A stretch of DNA of 64,000 nucleotides from RQOF01 sp964461135 (GTDB lineage: Bacteria > Calditrichota > Calditrichia > RBG-13-44-9), in contig CAYWTB010000001.1 of NCBI GenBank assembly GCA_964461135.1, forward strand, positions 62,001-126,000, written 5' to 3'. Below are positions 52,418-62,486 of the stretch, piece by piece. The notes below the pieces were generated by a model. That model was not told the origin of the DNA. It saw only the letters and a list, made by a program, of their open reading frames with translations, and searched no databases. How positions within the stretch are numbered: the first letter of the stretch is position 1; every line of letters starts with the position of its first letter. Both the position numbers and the translations under genes were made by a program.

Positions 52418-54892
52418 TTAATTCACCAATGAAGGTTTAAACCGCCTCAGACGCAAAGCGTTCGAAACTACCGTTACACTGCTGGCAGCCATGGCAGCCG
52501 CCGCAATCATGGGGCTCAGCAGGATGCCGAAGAATGGATACAGAATTCCGGCGGCCACCGGAATGCCCATTGAATTATAGAAAAATGAACCGAAGAGATT
52601 CTGTTTGATATTGCGCATGGTTGCCCGGCTCAGTTCCAGAGCCACCACAACCTCGGACAGGTTACCGCTGATAAGGGTTATATCACTGGCCTCCATGGCA
52701 ATGTCTGTACCGGTACCGATGGCAATACCTACATCTGCCTGGGCCAGGGCAGGAGCATCGTTGATGCCGTCTCCCACCATCGCAACCACATATCCCTGAT
52801 CCTGCATTTTTTTAACATAGGCCGCTTTCTGATCAGGCAAGACTTCGGCATAAAATTCCTCAATTCCCACCTGTTTCGCTATATTCCGCGCAGTTTTGGG
52901 ATGATCCCCGGTGATCATGAATACTTTAATGCCCATTTTTTTCAAACGTGCCACGGCTTCCGCCGAATCAGTTTTAATAGGATCTGCCACAGCAATAATC
53001 CCGGCAACCTGCTTGTTCTTCACGGTATACATGGGTGTTTTACCTTCATCGGCATATTGCTCATGCAGCCGGGCAATAGGATCCAGTGCAATGCCATTTT
53101 CCTCCAGCATCTTAACATTTCCCACAAGGATCTGATGATTTGCAACCATGGCACTTACCCCCTGTCCGGGCATCGCCCGGAAATCGCTGGTTGCGAGGAG
53201 TTTTATCTGACAATCCGCAGCACTTTTGACAATGGCCTCCCCCAGCGGGTGCTCCGACGCTTTTTCCACACTGGCCGCCAGTTGCAGCAGCTCATCCCGG
53301 CTGAAGCCATTAAATGTCACAACATCGGTTACCACTGGTTCTCCTTCACTCACTGTTCCGGTTTTATCCAGTAAAACTGCGGTAATTTTATGAGCGGTTT
53401 CAAGTGCTTCAGCATTCTTAATCAGAATACCCAGTTCGGCTCCTTTACCTGTACCTACCATTATGGAGGTGGGTGTCGCCAGTCCCAGTGCACAGGGACA
53501 GGCGATTATCAGGACGGAAATAAAGGCAATCAGAGCATAGGTTAACTGTGGAAATGGGCCCAGGACCATCCAAATGATAAAGGTAATCATAGCCAATAAA
53601 ATAACCACCGGTACGAAATATCCGGCGATAATATCCGCCAGCCGCTGAATGGGTGCTTTACTGCCTTGCGCTTCCTGCACCAGTCTGACAATCTGGGAGA
53701 GCATGGTGTCTTTTCCAACCCGGGAGGCAACAAACGTAAAGCTACCGGTTTTGTTAATGGTGGCGCCAATTACCTTATCGCCCGAGTTCTTTTCCACCGG
53801 AATAGATTCTCCGGTAATCATGGACTCATCCACCGAAGAATATCCTTCCTGCACAATACCATCCACCGGTATTCTTTCTCCCGGTCTGACCAATATCCGG
53901 TCTCCCAGCTTGACATCTTCAATGGCGATATCCTCTTCCTTACCGTTTTTAATAATCCGGGCGGTTTTAGGCTGTAACCCGATCAACCGTTTAATGGCAT
54001 CGGAGGTACGCCCTTTGGCTCTGGCTTCCAGCAATCTGCCAAATAATATCAGGGTAATGATTACGGCAGCGGTGTCATAATACACATGCTGTAAACTGCT
54101 CGGGAAAAGAGAGGGCAGAAAAGTCGTAACGGTTGAATAAAGATACGCTGAACCCGTACCCACCGAAATCAGGGTATTCATATCGGCCGAAAAATGCCGT
54201 AGCGCTTTCCAGGCAGCGGTAAAGAACTGAGACCCTGCAAACATCATTACTGGTGTGGTCAGAAGAAACAGGATCAGCCAGCGGATTTCCCGTGATAAGG
54301 AATTCAGGAAAGGCAGTATATTGAGCATGGAAATAATCAGAATGGGAATTGTGAATGATGCGGCAAAAATAAGCTTAAGTTTCAACTTTCTGTATGCGTT
54401 CAACCAGCGTTGTTCTTCCCAGTCTTCAGCTACATCTCCGACTCCCTCTGCCATCTGATATCCCACATCCTGTATCGCTTTTTTCATTTGCCCGGTATCG
54501 ACCATTTCAGGAACATAAGTGACCCTGGCTTCTTCCAGATTCAGATTTATAACTGCCTCAACCACACCGGGAAGTGCGCGCAGGGATTTTTCAACCCTGC
54601 TTACACAGGACGCACAATGCATACCTTCAATCTTCAGGCGTACATCATTCGTGGCCACATTGTATCCGGCGGATTTAACCGAATCGATAAGTTGTACGAG
54701 ATCAGTATCCAGCTCTTGAAACTCCACCTCGGCTTTGTGCATGGCAAAATTTACTGTAGCTGTATTCACTCCTTTTACTTGCTTAAGGGCTTTTTCAACC
54801 GTAAAAGCACATGATGCACAACTCATCCCTTCCACCGGCAGGGACAATTTATTTGTATTTTTTATTTTAACATTCAAATTTTCAGATTTCAT
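52418..54892 (-). CDS. copA: Copper-exporting P1B-type ATPase
   Basis: This 824-residue membrane ATPase has two N-terminal HMA domains with GMSCASC and GMHCASC metal sites. Eight hydrophobic segments follow, with the CPC motif in IIACPCALGLATP, DKTGT phosphorylation (about 510), SEHPLG, and the hinge GDGINDAP. The CPC and two HMA domains indicate monovalent Cu export from the cytoplasm. CAGGA precedes the ATG. No copper regulator or chaperone gene is adjacent. Confidence 0.93.
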   Translation of the reverse strand: MKSENLNVKIKNTNKLSLPVEGMSCASCAFTVEKALKQVKGVNTATVNFAMHKAEVEFQELDTDLVQLIDSVKSAGYNVATNDVRLKIEGMHCASCVSRVEKSLRALPGVVEAVINLNLEEARVTYVPEMVDTGQMKKAIQDVGYQMAEGVGDVAEDWEEQRWLNAYRKLKLKLIFAASFTIPILIISMLNILPFLNSLSREIRWLILFLLTTPVMMFAGSQFFTAAWKALRHFSADMNTLISVGTGSAYLYSTVTTFLPSLFPSSLQHVYYDTAAVIITLILFGRLLEARAKGRTSDAIKRLIGLQPKTARIIKNGKEEDIAIEDVKLGDRILVRPGERIPVDGIVQEGYSSVDESMITGESIPVEKNSGDKVIGATINKTGSFTFVASRVGKDTMLSQIVRLVQEAQGSKAPIQRLADIIAGYFVPVVILLAMITFIIWMVLGPFPQLTYALIAFISVLIIACPCALGLATPTSIMVGTGKGAELGILIKNAEALETAHKITAVLLDKTGTVSEGEPVVTDVVTFNGFSRDELLQLAASVEKASEHPLGEAIVKSAADCQIKLLATSDFRAMPGQGVSAMVANHQILVGNVKMLEENGIALDPIARLHEQYADEGKTPMYTVKNKQVAGIIAVADPIKTDSAEAVARLKKMGIKVFMITGDHPKTARNIAKQVGIEEFYAEVLPDQKAAYVKKMQDQGYVVAMVGDGINDAPALAQADVGIAIGTGTDIAMEASDITLISGNLSEVVVALELSRATMRNIKQNLFGSFFYNSMGIPVAAGILYPFFGILLSPMIAAAAMAASSVTVVSNALRLRRFKPSLVN

Positions 54893-55132
54893 GTCTTTTC
54901 CTGCTAAAAATTAAATAATATTCACACAAATCCATAAAAAATTTGTAAAAATTAACCCGGGAGATGACTATTCTTTAATTTACTTCATTAAAACTGTGTA
55001 ATTCTGAGATTAGTTTCCGGAAAAACGATCTTTTACCCCCAATTTTTTATCCTAATGGTTTGATGATGAATCGCAACCCAATGTTGCAAAAGAATTAAAG
55101 TTAGCCTATATTTTTAAAATGAATAAAATACC

Positions 55133-56065
55133 ATGATCAGTTTCTTTCGAAAAAACCGATGTAAGATTGTATACCGGAGTGAATACTTTTCCGGTATACA
55201 TGCACCTCAATCCCGCCAGACCTTTGATGTTATGAAATTCAAAAAAGTTCGCGATGAGCTCATTAAGAAGAAACTCATCCGGCGAAAAAACATATTGACG
55301 CCCAGCCGGCTGTCCGAAAAAGACCTCCGTCTGGTACACACCAGGAATTACCTGAACAGCCTGAAAAATCCCACGACGGTTGGGCAAATTTTAAATCTTG
55401 ATTATGTCAATCCCTGGGACGAATATATTTTCGAATTTTTTAAATATGTAAGTGGGGGCACTATTCTGGCTGCTGAATATGCCCTGGAACATAATACTAC
55501 CGTTTTTAATCTGGGTGGGGGTTACCATCACGCTCATCCGGATCGGGGTGAAGGATTCTGCCTGATCAATGATGTAGCCATCGCTATACGAAAAATACGG
55601 AAATCGAACAAAATAAAATCCATATTGATTCTGGATCTGGATTATCACCAGGGAAATGGTAATCTACTTTATTTTAAAAATGATGAGAATACTTTTACAT
55701 TTTCAATACATGCAGATAACTGGAATGAAATTTCCGGAAAAATCAATAATCTTGACATTGAACTGCCTTCGCATACACGGGATGAAAGATATCTCAAAAT
55801 ACTGAAAACCGAACTGCCAAGAGTTTTCGGCATGTTCGAACCGGAGCTGGTTTTCTATATCGCGGGCAGCGATCCGTACATTCTGGATACGCTGGGGGAT
55901 TTTGATATCAGCGAAGATGGCCTGTTGAAAAGGGACATATTTGTCTACAGGGAAGTAAGAAACCGGGAGCTACCGTTTGTCGTATTAGGAGCAGGCGGGT
56001 ATGGGCCGGACAGCTGGAAAATATATTTTAATTTCATCAGATGGGTTATTAAAAAAGGCAAATAG
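55133..56065 (+). CDS. Histone deacetylase-family (AcuC/acetylpolyamine type) amidohydrolase
   Basis: This 310-residue enzyme has the zinc-hydrolase signature: GGGYHHAHPDRGEGFC (His132-His133 pair), LDLDYHQGNG (Asp170, His172) and AGSDPY (Asp247), with a later GAGGYGPDSW carrying the catalytic Tyr. These residues bind Zn and deacetylate lysine or polyamine substrates. It lies 10 bases before a gene of unknown function, suggesting they work as a pair. Confidence 0.88.
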   Translation: MISFFRKNRCKIVYRSEYFSGIHAPQSRQTFDVMKFKKVRDELIKKKLIRRKNILTPSRLSEKDLRLVHTRNYLNSLKNPTTVGQILNLDYVNPWDEYIFEFFKYVSGGTILAAEYALEHNTTVFNLGGGYHHAHPDRGEGFCLINDVAIAIRKIRKSNKIKSILILDLDYHQGNGNLLYFKNDENTFTFSIHADNWNEISGKINNLDIELPSHTRDERYLKILKTELPRVFGMFEPELVFYIAGSDPYILDTLGDFDISEDGLLKRDIFVYREVRNRELPFVVLGAGGYGPDSWKIYFNFIRWVIKKGK

Positions 56066-56074
56066 GTTGAGGAT

Positions 56075-56980
56075 ATGTCCAAGAGAACAAAAAAACTTCA
56101 GAGGATTTCCCGCCGCCTGACCACCCACCAGCTAAGGCGCCTGCAGGAAAAAGACATTGATTTGAATTCCACCAGTTTATTTCAGCGGGAAGATGCCCAG
56201 CGGGCATCGCCTTTTTTTCTTGGATACTACTCTCCTACCGGGATTGAGTATGCACTTGATAAATATGGTTTATTCGATATGATGAGAGAGGCAGGTTTTG
56301 ATGATCTGAAACTTACCATCAACACCAAAGATCCTTACAAACAGCGCATTGCCTTACATTACGAACGCAAGGATGCGGACCATCTGCTGGGTGAACTGGT
56401 GGTAAAAAAACGCCATATTACCATTTATCCGCCCTTCCCCTCTCTATTATACGGACGTAATTTTGAGGTTATTGCCGTTGAATGGTTGTGCATGCAGAAT
56501 CCCAAGGCCGAATTCCCTCCGGACAAACCGCGCCTGCCCGGACAAAAACATCCGGGTCTGGGATTGGGAGAAATGATAATGGAGATATTGATTATCATGT
56601 GTGGACGTTTGCGCACGGCCGGTCTATTAAACACTCCCGAACATTTTCACAATGCCCAGATGTACAGCTCCCATTTCCGGTATATTGAACCTCGTGAGGA
56701 GGGAAAACGAATGGCCATTGTACGTAATTTGCTTTCGGAATATTCCTTATCGCAGATTTCCTGGGCGATCGATTTAAACTGCGTCCGTGAGAATGATCAA
56801 CCGTTCTGTTGGCAGGGTAAAGACCAGATAATCCCTCTGGACCGTGATCTGAAAGAATACTTCGCAGGCCGTGAATACCTTGATATTGTCAATGAAACAT
56901 ATACTCAATTTCACTTTCAGCTGGATCAAGCCAAATGGAATCAGCGAATGAATGAAATTGAACACCATAAAACCTGTTGA
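56075..56980 (+). CDS. Conserved hypothetical protein, possible acetyltransferase-like fold
   Basis: This 301-residue protein has no family I can name with certainty. Residues 1-30 are basic. Near residues 105-175 it has ELVVKKRHITIYPP, then EWLCMQNPKAEFPPDKPRLPGQKHPGLGLGEMI; the Q-x-x-P-G-x-G spacing followed by a helix recalls the CoA-binding turn of GNAT acetyltransferases. HNAQMYSSHFRYIEP in the 190s recalls the later NxxAxxFYxxxGF strand-helix. This is a hint, not a proof. A histone-deacetylase-like gene sits 10 bases upstream; GAGGAT precedes the start. Confidence 0.5.
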   Translation: MSKRTKKLQRISRRLTTHQLRRLQEKDIDLNSTSLFQREDAQRASPFFLGYYSPTGIEYALDKYGLFDMMREAGFDDLKLTINTKDPYKQRIALHYERKDADHLLGELVVKKRHITIYPPFPSLLYGRNFEVIAVEWLCMQNPKAEFPPDKPRLPGQKHPGLGLGEMIMEILIIMCGRLRTAGLLNTPEHFHNAQMYSSHFRYIEPREEGKRMAIVRNLLSEYSLSQISWAIDLNCVRENDQPFCWQGKDQIIPLDRDLKEYFAGREYLDIVNETYTQFHFQLDQAKWNQRMNEIEHHKTC

Positions 56981-57117
56981 AAATTCTCCCGAAAATTTTC
57001 CCCATGCATGTCCCGCCCATAAAATGAAAAAGCTATTTATTTTTTCTGGCCCAGCCTTTAAATTGCTCTGAAATGAGAATTCTTTAACAAAAACTTTAAA
57101 TTTTTGAGGAGATATCT

Positions 57118-58143
57118 ATGTCTCGTCAGATCGATTGTAACAGCCTGACTTTCTCACTTTATAAATATGCACATGAAATGAAGATGTATGAGAGTTACTT
57201 CCGGGAGGGAAAATGGGACGAGGGAACCATCACCGATTTTCATGACATTCATCTCTCCCCGGCTGCCAACATTCTAAATTATGGTCAGGGAATTTTTGAG
57301 GGATTAAAGGCCTATTATTCCCACAAGGGGCAGGTGGTATTGTTCCGGCCGGAGGAAAATGCCAAACGTTTTGCCGGGAGTGCAGAAAAGCTTGCAATCC
57401 CTGGCATGACAGCTGAAAAGTTTATGGATGCGGTGATTCGATTGGTAAAATCCAATATGGATTTCATCCCGAAAAGTAACGACGGACGCTGCAGTTTGTA
57501 TTTGCGGCCGGTGTGTGTGGGAAGTGAGCCCCTGCTGGGGGTGAGAGCTTCCCTGGAATACCTGTTTTACATATTCGGAAGTCCGGTGGGACCCTATTTT
57601 GACAAGGTGGGAATTGTAAAATTGATTGTCAGAAGCATAAACAGGGCCAGTCCGCACGGAACAGGGGATGCCAAGGCAGTTTGCAATTACCCGGTTACCA
57701 TGAGACCCAAACAGCAGGCTATTGCCCATGGATTTAACGATGTCATCTATCTGGATCCTTTACACAATAAATATATAGAAGAAGCCGGAGCCGCAAATTT
57801 TTTTGCGCTAATGAATGATGATTCCCTGGTTACGCCCCCTCTGGGGACCATCCTGCCAGGCATCACCCGCGATTCCGTCATTATGCTGGCAAAGGATATT
57901 TACGGGATGAAAGTTGAAGAACGGGATATTAGCGTGGAAGAGGTGGTGAAGCATGCCAGAGAATGTTTTGTGACCGGTACGGCTGCCATCATTACTTCCG
58001 TAAGCGACATAGGCTGGAATGATCAGATCCATAATATCAACCGTAATGATTATCAGCTCGCAAATACGCTTTATGATAAATTGATTGGTATTCAGCTTCA
58101 AAGAGAGAAAGATCCGTATAACTGGGTAAGAGTAGTGGAGTAA
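57118..58143 (+). CDS. Branched-chain aminotransferase, longer class IV type
   Basis: This 341-residue fold-type IV enzyme shows ILNYGQGIFEGLKAY near residue 43, RPVCVGSEPLLGV, the PLP lysine in GTGDAKAVCNY and EEAGAANFFALMND...LPGITRDS. It resembles the mitochondrial/mycobacterial BCAT type (about 340-360 residues) rather than the shorter E. coli type. GAGGAG precedes the start. A second class IV enzyme follows 107 bases downstream. Confidence 0.88.
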   Translation: MSRQIDCNSLTFSLYKYAHEMKMYESYFREGKWDEGTITDFHDIHLSPAANILNYGQGIFEGLKAYYSHKGQVVLFRPEENAKRFAGSAEKLAIPGMTAEKFMDAVIRLVKSNMDFIPKSNDGRCSLYLRPVCVGSEPLLGVRASLEYLFYIFGSPVGPYFDKVGIVKLIVRSINRASPHGTGDAKAVCNYPVTMRPKQQAIAHGFNDVIYLDPLHNKYIEEAGAANFFALMNDDSLVTPPLGTILPGITRDSVIMLAKDIYGMKVEERDISVEEVVKHARECFVTGTAAIITSVSDIGWNDQIHNINRNDYQLANTLYDKLIGIQLQREKDPYNWVRVVE

Positions 58144-58250
58144 GCAGACTGCTGAGATGTTTCCGGTAATGCAATTTTGGATTGAATTGTGAATAATTTA
58201 ACTCAATTTAATTCCTGCAACCAAAGACAGGTGATCTAAAAGGAGAGAAT

Positions 58251-59180
58251 ATGGCCGCGAATACAGGTTTAGCAACAAAAATCTGGCATAATGGAAAATT
58301 TATTAAATGGGACGATGCCAACATCCATGTAATGTCACATGTGGTCCATTACGGCACCGCGGTTTTTGAAGGTATCCGGTGTTATAAAACCAGCCAGGGA
58401 AGTGCGATTTTCCGCCTTCCGGAGCATGTTAAACGCCTGTTTAATTCCGCGAAAATCTACCGGATGATTCCACCGGATTTTACCTATGACCAGATCTATC
58501 AGGCATGTATAGATTCAGTAAAAGTTAATAATTTTGAAGAATGTTATATCCGTCCTGTAATTTTTCGTGGATTGGGGGAATTCGGTGTTAATCCTCTGAA
58601 ATCGCCCATTGAAACGTATATCATAACCTGGCACTGGGGAAAATACCTGGGGCCGGAAGCGCTGGAAAACGGTGTGGAAGTCCAAATTGCCTCCTGGAAC
58701 CGCTTTTCTCCTAATACCTTGCCCGCACTGGCCAAGGCCGGTGCCAACTACATGAACTCCCAGCTGATAAAAATGGAAGCCCTTCAGCACGGTTACGTGG
58801 AAGGAATCGCACTGGACACCTACGGTTTTGTATCGGAAGGCAGTGGCGAGAATATCTTTATTGTTAAGGATGGAAAAATTTATACTCCCCCCCTCAGCGC
58901 CTCGGTTCTGCCCGGAATTACCCGGGACAGCATCATTCGCCTCAGTCTGGAACTGGACATTGAAGTGCGTGAAGAGATGATCCCGCGCGAGATCCTGTAT
59001 ATCGCCGATGAAGTTTTTTTCACCGGTACCGCAGCCGAGGTCACCCCTATCCGCTGTATCGATAAAATTGAAGTGGGTGAAGGAAAACGCGGACCGATAA
59101 CTAAAAAATTACAGGATGAATTCTTCGAAATCATATCGGGCGAAAAGGAGGACCGGTTTAACTGGCTGCAATACATTTAA
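58251..59180 (+). CDS. ilvE: Branched-chain aminotransferase, E. coli IlvE-type
   Basis: This 309-residue enzyme has IWHNGKFIKWDDANIHVMSH at the start, YGTAVFEGIRCY, the PLP Lys162 in LAKAGANYMNS, EGSGENIF and LPGITRDSI. The length and pattern match E. coli IlvE closely. It is the third class IV aminotransferase in the window. AAAAGGAG lies just upstream. It is followed by an MFS transporter on the same strand, possibly related to amino- or keto-acid transport. Confidence 0.92.
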   Translation: MAANTGLATKIWHNGKFIKWDDANIHVMSHVVHYGTAVFEGIRCYKTSQGSAIFRLPEHVKRLFNSAKIYRMIPPDFTYDQIYQACIDSVKVNNFEECYIRPVIFRGLGEFGVNPLKSPIETYIITWHWGKYLGPEALENGVEVQIASWNRFSPNTLPALAKAGANYMNSQLIKMEALQHGYVEGIALDTYGFVSEGSGENIFIVKDGKIYTPPLSASVLPGITRDSIIRLSLELDIEVREEMIPREILYIADEVFFTGTAAEVTPIRCIDKIEVGEGKRGPITKKLQDEFFEIISGEKEDRFNWLQYI

Positions 59181-59259
59181 ATTTTTACATTTTTATCCCT
59201 TTACTTTCTTATTAGATTCCGATTTAAAATCCCTGACTGCTCACGATAAGGATTAGATA

Positions 59260-60585
59260 ATGAATAATCCCAATAATAGATCAGGTTTTTTTCACCCGGC
59301 AACCAAATTCTTCCGCTTTACTGTGTTATTTTTTGTGGCTATGCTTACCTTCGGAAGTTACTTTGCCTACGATAGTGTCGGTGCTATTGCGCCTATTCTC
59401 ATCCGGGCCCTGGGAGTGGGACGCGAGTCAATCGGTCAGATGTATACCCTCTACAGTGTGGCAGCGATCCTATCGGTATTTATCGGCGGAATCTTAATTG
59501 ACAAAATCGGTACGCGCAGGGCAAGTTTTCTGTTTTCCGGGCTGGTTACTGCGGGAGCAGCCATCGTCGCGTTTGCTCCTAACTTATGGCTTCTTTATGT
59601 GGGGCGCTTCATTTTCGGGTGGGGATCGGAATCGCTGGTGGTTGCACAGAGTGCCATTCTTGCCCGCTGGTTCAAGGGAAAAGAGCTGGCGTTATCGTTT
59701 GGAATTGCTCTCACTATCAGCCGGCTGGGTACACTTTTCAGTTTCAATACCGAAGCACTCATCGCTGAGTATTTTAAGAGCTATAAAATCGCCCTCTGGG
59801 CGGCAGTTTTGTTCTGTTTGGTATCTCTTGGCGCAAACCTCATATATATTCTCCTGGATCGCCGTGGTGAAAAGGTATTGCATTTAAAAGAGCAAGAAAG
59901 CGGGGATAAAATTGTAGTGGAAGACATTAAAAAATTCAAACCTTCTTTCTGGTATGTCACACTTCTTTGTGTAACCTTCTATTCTGCAATTTTCCCTTTC
60001 ACATCCCTTTCCACTGATTTTTTCCATACCAAATGGGGCTTACCGCTGACGGCCGGTGCCGGTGGCGGTTTTTTCTACCAGGTCTTTAAAAATATTCTTC
60101 ATATGTTTACAACCGCCGGAGGGACTACCACTATCATCATCTTCGCCTCAATGGTTTTTGCGCCGATATTCGGACAGGTGGTGGACAAGTACGGGCACCG
60201 GGCCACCATGATGGTCTTCGGATCGATTTTAATGATCCCGGCCTTCCTTACCATGGCCTTTACCATGGTTTCACCGGCCTTCCCGATGATTGTTCTTGGT
60301 TCAGCCTTTGTTCTGGTTCCCGCTGCAATGTGGCCTTCCGTTCCCCTCATAGTGGAAAAAAATCGTGTAGGAACGGCTTTTGGATTAATGACAATGATCC
60401 AGAATATAGGATTGGCACTTTTCCCCTGGTTAAATGGCTTATTAAGGGATGCGACACAAACCTATACCGCTAGCATGATGATGTTTGCCAGTTTGGGTGT
60501 GTTTGGTTTAATTTTTGCCATTTTGTTGAAGCGTGCCGATCAAAAAGCAGGAAGGGTATTGGAAATTCCCGGTTTCAAATCCTGA
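59260..60585 (+). CDS. MFS transporter
   Basis: This 441-residue membrane protein has about 12 hydrophobic helices and the loop motif GGILIDKIGTRRASF after helix 2 (the MFS GxxxDRxGRR-type turn), with a second one at GQVVDKYGHRATMM. It has a long central loop. Overall layout is reminiscent of the MFSD1-type or OFA-type carriers, but the substrate is unknown. AAGGA precedes the start. A terminator lies at 60627-60655. Confidence 0.85.
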   Translation: MNNPNNRSGFFHPATKFFRFTVLFFVAMLTFGSYFAYDSVGAIAPILIRALGVGRESIGQMYTLYSVAAILSVFIGGILIDKIGTRRASFLFSGLVTAGAAIVAFAPNLWLLYVGRFIFGWGSESLVVAQSAILARWFKGKELALSFGIALTISRLGTLFSFNTEALIAEYFKSYKIALWAAVLFCLVSLGANLIYILLDRRGEKVLHLKEQESGDKIVVEDIKKFKPSFWYVTLLCVTFYSAIFPFTSLSTDFFHTKWGLPLTAGAGGGFFYQVFKNILHMFTTAGGTTTIIIFASMVFAPIFGQVVDKYGHRATMMVFGSILMIPAFLTMAFTMVSPAFPMIVLGSAFVLVPAAMWPSVPLIVEKNRVGTAFGLMTMIQNIGLALFPWLNGLLRDATQTYTASMMMFASLGVFGLIFAILLKRADQKAGRVLEIPGFKS

Positions 60586-60626
60586 ATTTATATTTTCTCA
60601 AACCACATTCGAAATTTAAGCCACCT

Positions 60627-60655
60627 TCAGACTCAATTTTTCCGTCTGATTTTTC
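60627..60655 (+). terminator. Intrinsic terminator after the MFS gene
   Basis: TCAGAC/GTCTGA is a 6-bp stem with an 11-base loop followed by TTTTTC, 41 bases after the stop. Strength is moderate. Confidence 0.6.
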
Positions 60656-60702
60656 TTGACAAGCAATCAGCATTTGAAATACGTACAATTAATTTTGCCG
60701 GT

Positions 60703-62355
60703 TTAGGCACCGGCAGACTTAAATGCCGCCTGAACGATGGACCGGGCCTGGCTCATAATTTCTTTCATATGCTCCTGCCCCTTAAAACTTTCCGCGTAAA
60801 TTTTATAGATCTCTTCGGTTCCGGAAGGCCGCACTGCAAACCACCCGTTTTCCGTCACTACTTTCAATCCGCCAATGGGAGCATTATTTGCCGGTGCCCT
60901 GGTAAGTTTGTCAATTATTTTTTCTCCTGCCAGTTCTGTATCCCGGATTGCTTCCGGTGTAAGATTTTTCAGTACTTCCTTCTGTTTTAAATCTGCCGGC
61001 ATATCCAGCCGTTCATAAAGCGGACTTCCGAATCTGGCTTCCAGATCACGATAGTGTTCCGCCGGGTCCTTTCCCGTACGTGCCATAATCTCTGCAGCCA
61101 GCAGATCCATGATTATTCCATCCTTATCGGTGGTCCAGACAGTCCCGTTCATTCGCAGAAATGAAGCACCGGCACTTTCCTCTCCTCCGAATCCGTAAGA
61201 TCCGTCAATGAGTCCATCAACAAACCACTTGAAACCTACCGGTACCTCGGCCACTTTTCTCTTCAAAAAGGCAGAAACGCGGTCGATCATAGAGCTGGAG
61301 ACCAGGGTTTTCCCAATGAGTTTGCCATCTCCCCATTCAGGCCGGTTTTGAAACAGGTACCAGATGGCTGCGGCCAGATAATGATTGGGATTCATCAATC
61401 CTCCGCTGCGGGTCACAATACCATGACGATCATAGTCAGGATCATTTCCGAAGGCGATATCAAAATGTTCCCGGAGCCTGATCAGGCCAGCCATGGCATA
61501 CGGCGAGGAGCAATCCATGCGGATTTTGCCATCCTTATCCACAGTCATAAAGGAGAAAGTGGGATCCACCCGTTTATTGACTACCTCCAGATTTAACCCG
61601 TATGTTTCAGCAAGAGGCTGCCAATAAGCAATCCCTGAACCTCCCATGGGATCCACTCCTATTTTAAGTCTGGCTGATTTGATGGCTTTCATATCCACAA
61701 TATTCTTTAAATCACTGATATATGGGCGAATATAGTCACAGGAGTGCACATTTCCGGCCTGTAGCGTTTTTTCATATACCATCCGGTTAATGCCGGCAAG
61801 TTTTTCCGAGAGTATCTGGTTGGCCCTGTTCTGGATTTCCCGGGTAATGCCGGTATCTGCCGGTCCGCCTGTGGGTGGGTTATATTTGAAACCGCCATCA
61901 TCCGGAGGATTATGGGACGGGGTAATCACCACACCATCGGCATATCCACCCTTCCTGCCTCTGTTATAGCTCAGGATGGCATGGGAGATCACCGGTGTGG
62001 GTGTATATCCGTGGTCTTTATCCACCATTACAGTCAGTCCGTTGGCAGCAAAAACCTCAAGTGCCGTGATCCTTGCCGCTTCGGAGAGTGCATGAGTATC
62101 CATACCCAGAAAAAGAGGCCCGGTTGTTCCCTGTGTTTTCCGGAATTCACAAATGGCCTGAGAAATTGCCAGAATATGATCTTCATTGAAACTGTTTTCC
62201 AGCGAGGTTCCGCGGTGCCCGGAAGTCCCGAACGATACCTGCTGAGATTCCATATTGCTGTTCGGATGACGGGTATAATATGCTGATATCAGGGCGGGAA
62301 CATTAATTAAACTATCTTCGGGCGCTTTTTTGCCCGCCAAAGGGTGAATAGCCAT
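60703..62355 (-). CDS. pgm: Phosphoglucomutase (alpha-D-glucose phosphate-specific)
   Basis: This 550-residue enzyme interconverts glucose 1- and 6-phosphate. VSFGTSGHRGTS near the start, the phosphoserine loop TPSHNPPDDGG near residue 147, the metal loop FGNDPDYDRHG, GGEESAGASFL and the C-terminal VRPSGTEEIYKIY are the four conserved regions of the bacterial Pgm type. TGGAGGAAGT sets the start. It may feed glucose-6-P to the inositol synthase. Confidence 0.95.
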   Translation of the reverse strand: MAIHPLAGKKAPEDSLINVPALISAYYTRHPNSNMESQQVSFGTSGHRGTSLENSFNEDHILAISQAICEFRKTQGTTGPLFLGMDTHALSEAARITALEVFAANGLTVMVDKDHGYTPTPVISHAILSYNRGRKGGYADGVVITPSHNPPDDGGFKYNPPTGGPADTGITREIQNRANQILSEKLAGINRMVYEKTLQAGNVHSCDYIRPYISDLKNIVDMKAIKSARLKIGVDPMGGSGIAYWQPLAETYGLNLEVVNKRVDPTFSFMTVDKDGKIRMDCSSPYAMAGLIRLREHFDIAFGNDPDYDRHGIVTRSGGLMNPNHYLAAAIWYLFQNRPEWGDGKLIGKTLVSSSMIDRVSAFLKRKVAEVPVGFKWFVDGLIDGSYGFGGEESAGASFLRMNGTVWTTDKDGIIMDLLAAEIMARTGKDPAEHYRDLEARFGSPLYERLDMPADLKQKEVLKNLTPEAIRDTELAGEKIIDKLTRAPANNAPIGGLKVVTENGWFAVRPSGTEEIYKIYAESFKGQEHMKEIMSQARSIVQAAFKSAGA

Positions 62356-62486
62356 ACTTCCTCCATTATAAAGAACAATTATTTATCCCCAGCATCATGT
62401 TCTTTAATATAATCATTAGAGGAAGTTTATGCCAGTGACAAGCCCGGTAAACCAGGTAAATAGATTTCTGTTCATGATCCCGGCAT

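Noticed and set aside
52605..54814. Several long frames antisense to copA
   Set aside because: They lie fully within copA on the other strand, lack ribosome sites, and their composition mirrors the gene.
57047..57067. TGGCCC...TTGC as a sigma-54 promoter
   Set aside because: The spacing between the GG and GC elements is five bases too long.
57024..57071. A 15-residue peptide frame (MKKLFIFSGPAFKLL) before the second BCAT, as a second attenuator leader
   Set aside because: It has no Shine-Dalgarno, only three Leu, and no terminator hairpin between it and the gene.
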